Under the pieces are notes generated by a model. The model saw only the letters and a list, made by a program, of their open reading frames with translations. It did not search any database and was not told the origin of the DNA. The position numbers were made by a program, and so were the translations under genes. Shown piece after piece: positions 12,836 to 24,110 of a stretch of DNA of 64,000 nt. The stretch is from Lates calcarifer. Lineage: Eukaryota > Chordata > Actinopteri > Centropomidae. Within the stretch, counting starts at the first letter, position 1. The number at the start of each line of letters is the position of its first letter. The stretch is from positions 7,238,712 through 7,302,711 of the forward strand of contig NC_066851.1 of NCBI RefSeq assembly GCF_001640805.2, read 5' to 3'.

Positions 12836-13205
12836 TAACTTGTTAGCAAACTGTTGCTTATTTACATACCCAGCAGAGACAGAGCAGCATTAGTAATTCA
12901 TATGGACTCATGCTTCTGGCCACCTTGCAAATCCTGTAATCACAGTTATTTTTGCTCTGTTTTGGTGTCCCAACAACTCCTGAGAAAAACAGCTGGCTCT
13001 AAATGCTGCTTTTGCCAAAAAATGTTCATGAGTGGTGACAGGGAACCAAAACAGTCCATAAAACAAAACAATGAGCTGAAAGATGATAAGGTGTTCCTTA
13101 GAGCTGGGGAGACAATTCTGTGTGGGCTTGTCACGTTTAGCAATCCTCTTTCACATATGCATGGTCATTTGAGCTGTTGTTCATACAAACATATTGATAA
13201 CTAAC
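12836..13205. repeat. Weak match to repeat family C
   Basis: The blocks TGTTAGCAAACTGTTGC, GCATTAGTAATTCATATGGA, CTTCTGGCCACC and TGCTTTTGCC resemble parts of the repeat at 29.7-30.4 kb. It is old and diverged. An open frame across it is a by-product of the repeat. Confidence 0.35.
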
Positions 13206-13243
13206 TTAGGCTAAAGCATTAACTTACTTAGCAGCTTCAAGTT

Positions 13244-13589
13244 CCATCCATCCATTATCTATACCGCTTATCCGTTAAGGGTCGCAGGGTACTGGAGCAT
13301 ATCCCAGCTGACATTGGGTGAGAGGCGGAGTACACCCTGTAGGGATCGCCAGTCCATCACAGGGCCAACACATATAGACAAACAACCAATCACACTCAAA
13401 TTCACACCTACGTGCAATTTAGAGTTATCAATTAACCTAAGCTGCATGTCTTTGGACTGTGGGAGGAAGCTGGAGTACCAAGAGAAAACCCACGCAGACA
13501 CAGGGAGAACATGCAAACTCCACACAGAAAAGCCCCAGGCAACCTTCTTGCTGTGAGGCGACAGTGCTAACTGCAGCATTGTGCCACCC
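13244..13589 (-). mobile_element. tRNA-derived SINE with LINE2-type tail, copy 1, flanked by target duplication
   Basis: Read on the minus strand, the element starts with a tRNA-like head (TGGCACAATG..., then TTAGCACTGTCGCCTCACAG). It continues through the conserved body (GTGTGGAGTTTGCATGTTCT, CAGTCCAAAGACATGCAG) and ends at ATAAGCGGTATAGATAATGG plus GATGG units, the LINE2-like tail. It is flanked by the near-identical 11-mers AGCTTCAAGTT (13233-13243) and AGCTTTAAGTT (13590-13600), a target-site duplication with one mismatch. The box B region is degraded, so the copy is unlikely to be transcribed by Pol III. The family name is not certain; it is a body sequence I recall as very common in acanthomorph fish. 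Confidence 0.85.
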
Positions 13590-13600
13590 AGCTTTAAGTT

Positions 13601-15573
13601 AAAACTCTTATTTAAATGTCTCAAGAATGCACGGGTTTTAGGTAAAACATTAAATTAAATATTATCCAGAATACACATATATAGTATATAAAGGTGTACT
13701 GAATAAATAAAAGGTGAAATTGTGTGATTTTGTTGGTTTTCAGGGGTGGGGCTGTGATTGAGCAATTTGGACTCATGACCTCAGTATTTATAAAATCCCA
13801 GCCTGTTTACAGTAACATATTAATGACCTATTCAAGCTAAAGCTATTCTTCAGTTACATGATGTGTAAGCCACACAAACCCCAACTAGCACATAACCACC
13901 ACCCGTTGTTTCAGAGCTGTCACCATGTTATTGGTATTAATAGATGTCTGCTGCCTGTGAACTTTCACAGGAGCTCCCCTCCCTTCAGCAGCCACCACCA
14001 GGTTCAATGCCAAAAAGCTGAGTCAAAGCCTATTCGGTGAGCTGCATTGCAAGAGTGCATGCAGACTCCTCCCCCTAAGTGCCTGCCAAACAAACTATCT
14101 GTCACCAGGCAAACCAGTCTGTTAAGAGAGAAGGAGGGGGGGTGTTTAACTATGGCATGACTGTATTTACATATGACTGTGTTTATGACACATGAATGTA
14201 CCGTCTGATGGGATTTCACACTCCTTTTTGTACAGTGCATTCAGTGCCAGACAGTCAGACGTGTTAACAGTAATGTACAATGACTAACAGAAGCCTACTC
14301 TTAAGCCCTGTCATTTGCCCATCACTGGACTTACCACACACTGTGCTTCCCTCAGCCCTCAACAATGGCCACACTTGTGAAATGAGAGCCTGAAATGTCT
14401 GTCACCACCTAATGACTAAAGTCTCGTTCTGCTTTAAGGTTTGCATTGCTCACTAGTTCACTGTTTTATGCCCCCACTAGATTCAAAACACTCGAAACCG
14501 AAAGCAAAAAGAGGAAGTGTGTCTTATCCATCTTTATGGTGGCATTTCAATGTTGGCACAGTAGTAAGTGCTGCAAAAGTCCCCTACTTTCCCATCCCTC
14601 ACTGTGACAAAGACTTAGGTAAATATTCAGCTACAACTAAGAGTAAAAAGTCCCTAAAATAACAGAAGTTTACAGACAATTTAATCTTTCTTTGTTGTGT
14701 CAGAGGAATGGACAGACAGGGACAGAAAGCACACGCTGGCTTACCAAAATCCCCAAATCCCAAATGCCACTTTTGAAAAATGTGTTTTAACAGCAAAATG
14801 GTCTGTGTGCAAGAGGGACTTATGGATTTCATCACTTTCAGGTCAACGATGTCATGATTTTAAATTGGAAAGATTCTTAAGCATGAGAAAAATGATGATC
14901 CGCTCTTTGTATTTAGGTCTGAGCTTCATATAGCAGACAGTAGATTATAGAATTTAAAGAAGCTATGTCGCCCATTGTCAACTGTCAGTAAAACAGTATA
15001 GATGAGTAACATCTAGGCCCTTTGTTCCAGTCAAGTTTAGAGAAGGCTTAATCCCAAGAGTCTTTGTGGAGTCGTATGGGGTCCGCCGGGACCAGCTTTT
15101 ATCCACATCGCTAGAGCAGTAAACGTGGCCTCCTGTTGTTCTCCCTGGGAGTTTTTGTGGGAAGCTCTCCGGGAGTCTGGTTAGTCAAAGTTTGTTAACC
15201 ACCGTTTCAAAGACAAATGATTCATCAATGTCATGTTAAGGGGGTACTGAGTTTTTCTTCTCCTAATGAAAAATCAAACAGCATTGAATGGAAAACAGAT
15301 CCACTTTGAGCTGATGAAAGGTTTTCTTCCAGGAACTGCCTTGTGATGCGCAAACTTATAAGGAGGGACGCCCATCAAGAGGTGACTCACTTATAATGTC
15401 TCTCTTGGTGGTTTAGACTTCTTTCACTCAGCTCAACCACAGTGGGGTAATATACACACAAGCACACACAAACACACATTCTCTCACACACATTGTATTC
15501 CCCCCACCCTCCAAGTATGTAGATTTCTGATTGAAAAGATAACCTGACCACAAATACTCCTCTAAAGAGTGTG
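13601..15573. other. Non-coding, no gene recognised
   Basis: AT-rich unique sequence with no splice-supported exon and no clear repeat. Short CA-rich runs occur at about 15455-15490. Confidence 0.5.
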
Positions 15574-16100
15574 TTAAAAGACTAGGTTGACATTAAAAAA
15601 AAAAAAAAAACGATTTGCCCCCACGTTAAGAACTAGATGAGGGTATTGGTACCATTCTCATGTTATGTATGCTAATTATGAAACTACCCCCACAGCCAGT
15701 TAGCTAGGCTTCACTTGCAGATCGGAAACCGGGGAAATAGCTAGCTTGTCTGTCTCTGTTGGTTGCCTCCAATAAGTCATGCCAGCCAATAAATAGTCTG
15801 ACACATAACACTTTGTAAAACCAAATTTTTTAATTTTACACTTCGCTTATGTGTGAATTAAACAAGTAAGTGTTAATTAGTGAGCTTTAGAGGTACCAGT
15901 AAGCAGTTGTTAGCGAGCCAAGCTATCTATTTTACCCCATTTTCCAGTCTGTATTCTAAGCTAAGCTAACTAGCTTCAGGCTGTAGCTCCATATCTAGGG
16001 CTACTGTACAGACACAAGAGTGGTGTAAATGTTTTTATCTAACTCACAGCAAATCTTAAAGGTGTATTTCCCAAGATATCAAACTATTCCTAGGGTTAAA
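15574..16100. mobile_element. Family B TIR element, near full-length copy
   Basis: The left end (TTAAAAGACTAGGTTGACAT, then ATTGGTACCATTCTCATG and CAGCCAGTTAGCTAGGCTT) is the diverged inverse of the right end (AAGCTAAGCTAACTAGC, TACAGACACAAGAGTGGTGT, CAAACTATTCC...TTAAA). This gives inverted termini of over 100 bases around a non-coding centre. The structure is that of a non-autonomous DNA transposon (MITE-like). Related copies lie at 56.0 and 57.7 kb. A 16-base A run lies just inside the left end. The class is inferred from structure and no transposase is present. Confidence 0.7.
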
Positions 16101-16977
16101 GTCACAAGACTACTACTTCAAAAGAGGAGACTTTTCAAACCTGAATGCTCTGTGAGAAAGTTATGTTAGAAACTGTGGGAAGAAAAAATGTAATCTCTCA
16201 TTAATAGGGTCAGTTGATTGATTTTTATTTGAAATGTATCAGCATTAGAATTTCTGAAAATGTATAAAATCTGAATTAAAAACTATAAATCCTGTTTAAC
16301 TTTCTTCAGATTCATCTCATTCTTAGATGTGTGAGAACATAAAATCCTGTTTGCATCTTTTAAAAATTCAGGGTTTTATGATTTAAGACATGGTAAAAAT
16401 GAAAACAATGAACCACAACAAAGTGATTTGTGGGATATGATTTGCAAGTAAAAAATGCTGATGCTCATATGCTCATAAAACTCCACGAGTGTGTTGTATG
16501 TGGCCCATCTGTAGATGTGCACAGCTGAAGTTGATGTAAGATCCAAATCTGAAATAAATCTAAGTCCACAGTTCCTAAACTGTAGTGGGGTTTTGAGTTA
16601 CCAGAGTAATACCACATGAGAACTCATTATCTTATCTTCTGTATATTTTCCAGCTTTAACATAATCACTCACAGCAACAACCAGGTTTTTATGTGCATAA
16701 AAGCAGTGATACATTACAGAGCATGCATGCTGGCACATACACACACAACAAACATGTGTTTTGGGGGTGAAAGCACGCCACTCTGTCATATTGTCAAGTC
16801 ATCATAAATAGTGGAAATGAGAGTCAATAAGAAACAGAGACTCAAAGCTCAACCACAGCACATTTTTTATTTACGACACGACTTACTCTCAGCTGCTTCA
16901 CATCCTCTTCAGTATATCAGCTGGATGGAGCGAAAGGCCACATCGCACGTTGCATTTGCTGAAAGCTGCTTTGCTTT

Positions 16978-16984
<7 letters not shown>
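16101..16984. other. Non-coding, no gene recognised
   Basis: AT-rich unique sequence with no exon or repeat I can name. Confidence 0.5.

Positions 16985-17019
<35 letters not shown>
16985..17019. repeat. (TG)n microsatellite
   Basis: About 17 perfect TG units. Confidence 0.95.
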
Positions 17020-17023
<4 letters not shown>

Positions 17024-17219
17024 AGGATGTTGCTTTAGAGTCATCCAGGCATCTCTCGGCCATTAGCTAAGCTCCACACGCTGATGTCACCTCTTGGCAC
17101 GACTTTGTGATCTTTGGACCTGATCAGCAATTCTGCCGTGGCCAACCAATGGCCTTTCAGGGTTTTGACCCCGAGTGGTGATGTCATGCGGCAGGGAATG
17201 CAAACAAGTGCACTGGTGG

Positions 17220-17305
17220 AGTGCGTGTGCATGTGCGTGGGTGTGTATATGTGAGGTGTGTGTGCATGTGTGTGGGTGTGTGTGGGTGTGTATATGTGAG
17301 TTGTG
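17220..17305. repeat. Imperfect GT-rich minisatellite
   Basis: A GTGGGTGTGTATATGTGAG unit occurs twice, about 47 bases apart, within a GTG/GCATGTG-rich stretch. It probably expanded from a GT microsatellite. Confidence 0.75.
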
Positions 17306-19889
17306 GGGCAGCGGCTGTACTGCAGCATTGTTTGTAGAGCTCGACTGTTGTCGGGGCAGAACAAACAGCCTGCCAGCTGTGACACTGTTGATTTTTCACT
17401 GGACAAGCTGTATATTTAGTGCACTCACTGGTAGCTGTGTGTGAAGTTACTATGCCAACATTTGTTCTGGTTACTACCCACTGTTAATTTTCAGACTCTC
17501 CTGTATTAAATTTAAAGATTGTTTTTTCTCGTTTAAATGGCTATGACATTTTATTAATATCTTTACATCCTGATTCAACATTTCCATTTGAAGCAGCAAC
17601 AACTAATCTCCATAGTAACAATACTAATGAACTTCATTCCCCTCAAAGTCATTGCTGAGTGTGCCACTTCCTGTCTCGAGAGTGTTGCACAAATATGACT
17701 CACTTGCTCAGCAGCGATGCAAAGCAGCAATGTAATGACATAGTTTTGGGTTGAATGTGTGAAACTCCCCCAGTATCAGAGGGGGTGTAGGTGAAAGGTG
17801 TTAGAAGTGAAGTATGTTCAAAAACTGTTTGATATTGTGTTGCTGACATTGTGAACCTGGCACGGCAACATACTCAAGTCACACTGTTTATTTTATGGCT
17901 ACTTTACACTTAACATTCTATGTGGCTTTTGGCTAAACAAACTGGTTTTGTGGTGCTAAGTCACTGATGTAACCAGAAAAAAGAAGAGGGCTTAGGGAAA
18001 TACCTAAATAAAGAAGAAGAACCACGTGTTATTTGTGGCAAATACAAAACTCTACACACAAAACCACTACACTTTATTTCCCCTAGCTGCCTTGGGTTAT
18101 TGAGGTTAACTTCAAACAATACATGAAAAATGCTTCCTGACAAAGCCTGCGGTCTCTCCCCACACTTCTCAAAAAGAATAATTAGCTCTCTGACTAATCA
18201 CTCTTGTTATGCATCATAAAATACAAGCTATTCATCACTGTGTACACCAATTGGTCTAACTGTGGAGAGGATTTGCAACTTCCTGGAGATGGGAGACGAG
18301 CAGGGTGGGGTTGGGCAAGAGAAGGACCCTGCTGCTCCTGGATGTTGGGCCCATGAGCACCAAGGAGACAGGGGAGAACCACAGTCTTTGGGTTTGAACA
18401 CTGAGACTGTCTGTACCCTGTCCTTATTTGTGGCTATTCCATATTAGTGGTGCTCTGCTTTGGAAAGTCCTGCCTCCTACAGTTTTTTGATTCTTGGAAG
18501 GATTAGTAAACCAGAATCATGTGACCTCGAGTTTGTGTTTGTTGGCAGTTGCAGCATGCTTTCTGTGGTGTTAAAAATACAGCTTTATATGGTGTGCTGT
18601 ACTTACCTAAATGTTCGTATGATCAACAGTAGGCTGCTAGAACTGCACTCATGTTTAATTTATTTGACCAGCAGTATTTTACAGCCAAACTGAAATTAAG
18701 TAAGAGAGAGATCAGTATATACTGTATATATCCTTAGCTTTTGCACTGACCTTTGTAGTTATTTGGTAAGATGTGATATTACCCAAAAGAAAAAAAAATG
18801 CGTTATTTATTTATATATTGTGACACCTCTTTTTCCATTTCATTTTTCTCTTTCAACAAGAAAACACAGAAAAACAGGACTCTATCAGTTAAATGCACGT
18901 TTATATATTGGCCACCAGATTGAATTATTTTGTTGAATTGTAATTTGTTTCTGAGAAATCATGTTTTGTTTGTCATCTTGGCCTGACAAATGACTCTCAA
19001 TATTACAATAGCCATGAGCCTTAGTTGCCGTTGTCATGGAGAACAAAACGCAGCACCATAGTTGGTGAATTCACCCACAACAGACACCAAAATTTGAAGT
19101 GAACCAACATAAGGAAACTGTAAAATCAGTTTAATTAACAGTATAGTTGTGTTACCAACACAACAAAGAGTATGAGCTACCAATGACTCAGCGCCTGTTA
19201 AAATTACATGAACGAAAAGTAGCCTAACACCTGTCCACTCAGAAAGGGGAAGCTAGTTAGCCTAGCTTGTTTGCTTTAAGTTTCTAGGTAGCTATGCTAG
19301 CTTGAAGGTAGGACACAAGACACAAGCTCTTTTGAAAACAGAAAATTAAGCACAATACGGCAGCATTATACAGTAGGTCTTTACACTAAAACTGAGGATT
19401 CAGTTGCCAGTTTGACTTCAAGTTTGTGGATAACAGTAGCCTCTATCAGTTGACAAATGCAATTTGGACTAGCTGGTCGATGTAGGGCTAAAATGAAAAT
19501 ATAATGACTCAAAATGTAATTTTAAGGTAGAATTGTAAAGAAATTAAGAGAGAGAAAATGAAAAAGAAAATGAAAAAGAGGAGGGCTAAAGCATAATTAG
19601 AATGCATTAGTCTTAAGGAAAATCCCCATGAGTTTCAGATATCAATGGGACTTTGAAGTTGTACAGAGTTAGATTTTCTGATTTGTTCTGCTGTGGATCT
19701 CAAACATATCCTCTGTATGTTTATGAAGTATGGCATTCATAGCAAATCTCACACAGAAACCCACCATCAAAGGAAACAATCTTCTCATGTAAATCAAATT
19801 TAAAAAGTTAGCAAAATTATAAGATCTAGCGATGAATAACCTTAAAATTGGCATCCTTTTTAAAAACGTGTGAAAGGTTAAAATTTAAT
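17306..19889. other. Non-coding, no gene recognised
   Basis: AT-rich. GCTAGTTAGCCTAGC-type blocks at about 19250-19300 suggest another old interspersed repeat, but I cannot set its boundaries. Confidence 0.45.
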
Positions 19890-20115
19890 GCTTTGTTGAA
19901 TATCTTCATAAAACCCTATTAATCCATTACTTCTCAAGGTATAACATCTTATTAGTTAGCAGCTGGCCAGAAATTAAGGATTTTTTAATCAGATTGCACA
20001 CAATGACTCTCAGTGACCTTGCAATTATCCCTCCACGACTAATTACACAAAGCAGTCATGTCTATATAGGCACTGTTTAAGCCTGATTTAATGGGCATGT
20101 AAACCACTACAAGGT
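19890..20115. promoter_or_regulatory. Candidate conserved non-coding element
   Basis: An AT-rich non-repetitive stretch with CTATTAATCCATTAC, GAAATTAAGG, GCAATTATCC and CGACTAATTACAC, a dense set of homeodomain-type cores, and no open frame of note. Enhancer function is only a guess from composition. Confidence 0.2.
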
Positions 20116-20811
20116 TAGTGAATAGCTTCTCCCACAGCATTCAACAGAGGCCCATAGAGAATAGGCGCAGGCAAGTCAAGGGGAAAATGCATGCCAGAGT
20201 AGGCTGCACTTGGCAACCCAAATATTAAAAAGGCCATTAAGGTTTTATTTTGCCTTATAAAGACAGCAGCTTCCTGTTTTTCCACCCTTGCCAACCATAG
20301 GAAATGTATGCTGAGGATTGCTGTTTTCCACTCCTCTGTGTGTTAAAATGTCCTGAATCATTAGGATGAGTAAAGTGGCAGTAAAGTCATCTGGTTTTAT
20401 AACCCGTCTTTAAAAGCAGCAGGGATTGAGGTCTGTTTGTCACTTTTATGGACTTCCTTACCTCATAGACAAGGCAGTTCAGCTGAGGAGTTAGCACTGA
20501 CCGATGCTACATTTTGACTGAGTAACAAACAGCCATTGATGGTCCTCTCATAATGGACAGTTTTAGGGTCACATATAGACACAGGAACAGGGAGCAGTCA
20601 TAGCCAGAGGCTGACCCCATCTGCCACTGAAGTACAAGTTCTCTACCCTACCCCTATGTCGCAAAAAGTCTGCAGAAGTAAGTGTCATGAAGGCATGGGC
20701 ATGCTTGATACAAATTATTGTGTACAAACTGTTATGGACATGTCTGAGGGCAAAAGTGTTTATAGCTGTTCTGAGTGGTTGTATTCAGAGGTGCTATCAT
20801 ACAGAGGGGAA

Positions 20812-20851
20812 GACATGATAATTGACATGATAATTGAAGACATGATAATTG
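20812..20851. repeat. Short tandem repeat of GACATGATAATT
   Basis: Three near-identical units of 12-15 bases (GACATGATAATT, then GACATGATAATTGAA, then GACATGATAATT). The repeat helps keep a 177-codon plus-strand frame (20656-21189) open. Confidence 0.85.
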
Positions 20852-21292
20852 TCCAAAGCATGAAAGTAAAAGAAGTTAGAGTCCTATTGTCTCAGGTCTG
20901 CACACCTGGCTATTCCTGCGTGCAGTGGGCATGCTTTCAGAAAATCACAGAAACATACGGAGGGGGCGATTTCAAAAGCTGTTTGATGATCCAACAAGCA
21001 CTTCAGTGGAAGAAAACTGATGCCATTAATGTATTTCATTTGGTTTTCTTAAAATATCCAATTTCAGCAACTAAAACAACAATTTTGTTATTATTATTCT
21101 ACGTAGCCAACATTAGACCAACCAACCAGTCTAGAAGAAACTTTGTGAATTCAGCATCAAACTTCATTCCTTTACTTGTCAAGAGCTGACCAGCTCTGTC
21201 TCATTACAAGAATGTAAGGATGGTTGAAGCCCTTGGCAAGCAACCATCACCACCACCACCCACCTCTAGCAAGAAGCCATGTAGCCCCTTTA

Positions 21293-21294
<2 letters not shown>

Positions 21295-21347
<53 letters not shown>
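21295..21347. repeat. (AT)n microsatellite
   Basis: About 26 AT units without interruption. Self-complementary, so able to extrude as a cruciform. Confidence 0.95.
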
Positions 21348-21349
<2 letters not shown>

Positions 21350-23369
21350 AGAGAGACACAGAAAAGTCTACTGCGAAATGACAAAAACAGTTTTAACTTT
21401 TGTTAACGCATTCGTTTTGTGTGCCCACCACAGGCTGATTACCTCCCTCTGTGCAGCACAAACACGTAACTAAATACTTCTGGCACGAAATTTCCAGTTT
21501 GCCAGTGTTACCATGAAAGTCTCATGTGTATTTGACCACCTTATCTGATAAAGTGAATCTGGTTCTAATTTAGGTATTTACTGCTTGGTCTGGGTCTTTC
21601 AGTTCCTTTTATTCTGCTGTATAAAACCAACAAGAATTGGTTGTTTAGGGAAGGAAGCACCAATCTAAAAACAGATGCCCCATGAGTTCAGGACCTGAGA
21701 TTAAACTCTCATTAATCAAGGGGTTCTATACAGGGACTAGAGACTTCCAACATCTCAGGAACTACCTTGTTACAAACCCCATGTGGAGTGATGGAGAGAG
21801 GAAGGAAATGGGAGGTATAGTGGTAGTGGAGGCCCACAAACCCAATCACAACTTAAACAGCAGGACTTTCACCCATCAGCATCCTTATTGCTCCTTCTCC
21901 TTTTTATTGTCTCCCCCTCTCTTTCTATGTATGTGGACAATTTCGCAAAGAAGTGCCAGCTTGCAAAAGCAACACAAAGGAGAAGAAAGAAGGTTTCTGT
22001 AAGGTCTAATCCTGGGGAGCTGGAAAAAAGGGTCGGCTGAGGTTTCTCTCTCTCTCTCTCTTTGTGCCTGTCCGACAGCCCCGTTTCTTGATGAAAATGT
22101 CCCGCTGGATGAGGGCATTAGACGCCCGCTCTAATCCCGTGTAATTTCCCACAATCCCCTTTGCTTGCATCCTGCCAAGGAGGCCTTTGGCGCCCTGCTG
22201 AGCCCCTAGCTGCTGGCTTTGGTGTTCCCACACCCCTGCTCAAGCAGTATTTCCTCTACTGGCGGAGAGGAAACAAGACACTCTGTCTCTCTCTGCCTCC
22301 TCCCTTTCATCTCCCTTTTCATCAGAGCCAAAGCAGCAGCAGAAACTAGCAGCCTACTGATTAGTGTGTCCTCGGATTTTGACCTCTGGCAGAACCGAGC
22401 CGAGGTAAAGGCCGCAGAAGAGTCAGACAGGTTTTAGTCATTAGCAGAATTAAAACCTTGGTCCTCCACTGGTTGACCCAAATCACATCTGTGTGCAAGG
22501 CCTTGCTGCATTGTTGCCGTCCTCCATTGCTACCGGTGTGTTTATGTGCAAGGCAGTGTACATTCGCCAGAGTGATAATCCCGCACAATCTCCTTCTTAC
22601 GTAAAATGCTTTATGATCATCTTTTTTATCACTAGGCGCATCAGACGGTCAGCCAGGGGAAAGAGGTGAGTGACACACTGTCTGCCCTCTCGTCCAAATG
22701 TCTATTTAAAAAGCATCCAGCACAAGTGATAAATCTATTATACATGCTATGGTGTTCTCAATAGTCGTGTAAGCTGCTGATGAAAGGGGCTTTGGATAAA
22801 TCACATGATTGCGTAAAAAGCACATTGGTTGCTCATCAGTGATCTATTCAGAGGATGTTATCTCTGCACACACTACAGAGACTCCTACTCAAGTGTTTTA
22901 TTAAAGTCAGCACTTCTCGTTCAGTCCAGGACAGATGCTTCTGTTTAATGCTGAGCTGGTGTGGATAAAAACAGAGACTTCAATTTCACTTAATTTTGAA
23001 ACTATTTCCTCCTCCTGCATTCAATCCATACTTAGATCAATTGAAAAAGAAAGTAAATGCTCGTTCTCATTAAAGGTTCTCTGACTTCAATAAGCAAGAT
23101 TTCCACGCAGAAACTGAATTATTATCATGGGTGAAATCACATTATAATTTGGATGTGTTTGTCACTCTCAGTATAACGAATGTCTTCAGCCATACTGGTA
23201 CTCTTTGAGGCTGCACGTGGACACTGCTGCTTTGAACTAAATGCTAACAAAAACAAAATTACTATGCGAACATGCAGCAGGTAATGTTTACCCTGTCCAT
23301 CATCTTCGTTTACATATACAAATTGACACTAAAAGCAAAGTGTAGCTGCAGCTGATGGGAAGGTGATTG
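21348..23369. other. Non-coding, no gene recognised
   Basis: Includes a CT run at 22044-22061 and a more GC-balanced stretch at about 22070-22440 with no splice-supported exon. The sequence around 22080-22170 (CGCTCTAATCCCGTGTAATT) is non-repetitive and could be conserved non-coding DNA. Confidence 0.45.
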
Positions 23370-23386
23370 TTTTTTTTTTTTTTTTT
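23370..23386. repeat. Poly-T run
   Basis: Seventeen or so T residues directly left of a family A repeat copy. Confidence 0.9.
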
Positions 23387-23388
23387 GA

Positions 23389-23660
23389 CTTGACAGTGGC
23401 GGTAGATGAAAAGTGAAGGGATCACCATTTATTACAGTTCAGCCTCAGCACCATAAATGTGTGGAGCAAATTTCATGGCAATCCATGCAAAAGCTGTCGA
23501 GGAAAACCCACAAATGTGTCATGATGGAGCTAGAGGGAAAGTCAAGAGGATCACTAAAGTCTTCAAGATTCATTTTCTGGGGACCATGAATGCTCTTACT
23601 AAACTCCATCCAAATCCATTCTGTAGATGTTGAGATATTTCAGTCTGGTGGACTGAGCAA
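23389..23660 (-). repeat. Dispersed repeat family A, copy 2 (partial)
   Basis: Reverse-complement blocks of family A: AAATTTCATGGCAATCCATG, TTGAGATATTTCAGTCTGG and GAAGGGATCACC. The TTAGCATGCTAAC part of the family is missing, so the copy is truncated. Confidence 0.7.
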
Positions 23661-24070
23661 TGAGCAAGTCTTTTCAACATCTGTACCCTTTCAGTCAATG
23701 CCAAACTTCCACTGGTCTCTTCAACTATTAGCTACTTATTTGAAGCTCTTCTCCTTTAACTAATCAGATGTTTTTGGTCATATATTTAGCTCCCAATATA
23801 TAGTTGTATATCTTTTAATTTCAGAACCTGTGCCAGCTCACTGTGATCAACTCAAAAGTTTCCTGACAATCCATGATGTTATGTATGTATGTATATGTAA
23901 TGAAGCAGGCATGCAACGTTAATCGTGTAGTGGTGAAGTATTCTCATTTAACCTTAATCTTATTATAAGAACATACACAGAGCTGGCTGAGTTGAGTAGT
24001 AGCTGAGTTTATGATGCCTCATCACGTGTGAATCTCACAAGAAGTGTGAAAGTGTGAATGCAGGCTCTGC

Positions 24071-24075
<5 letters not shown>

Positions 24076-24108
<33 letters not shown>
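24076..24108. repeat. (GT)n microsatellite
   Basis: About 16 GT units after a short AT run. Confidence 0.95.

Positions 24109-24110
<2 letters not shown>

Noticed and set aside
12854..13204. 116-codon plus-strand frame
   Set aside because: It coincides with a diverged interspersed repeat.
17041..17406. Minus-strand frame with a protein-like end (LLIRSKDHKVVPRGDISVW)
   Set aside because: The upstream half is a translated GT repeat and there is no acceptor between the repeat and the protein-like part.
20656..21189. 177-codon plus-strand frame
   Set aside because: Kept open partly by the GACATGATAATT tandem repeat. The composition is AT-driven and no family is recognised.
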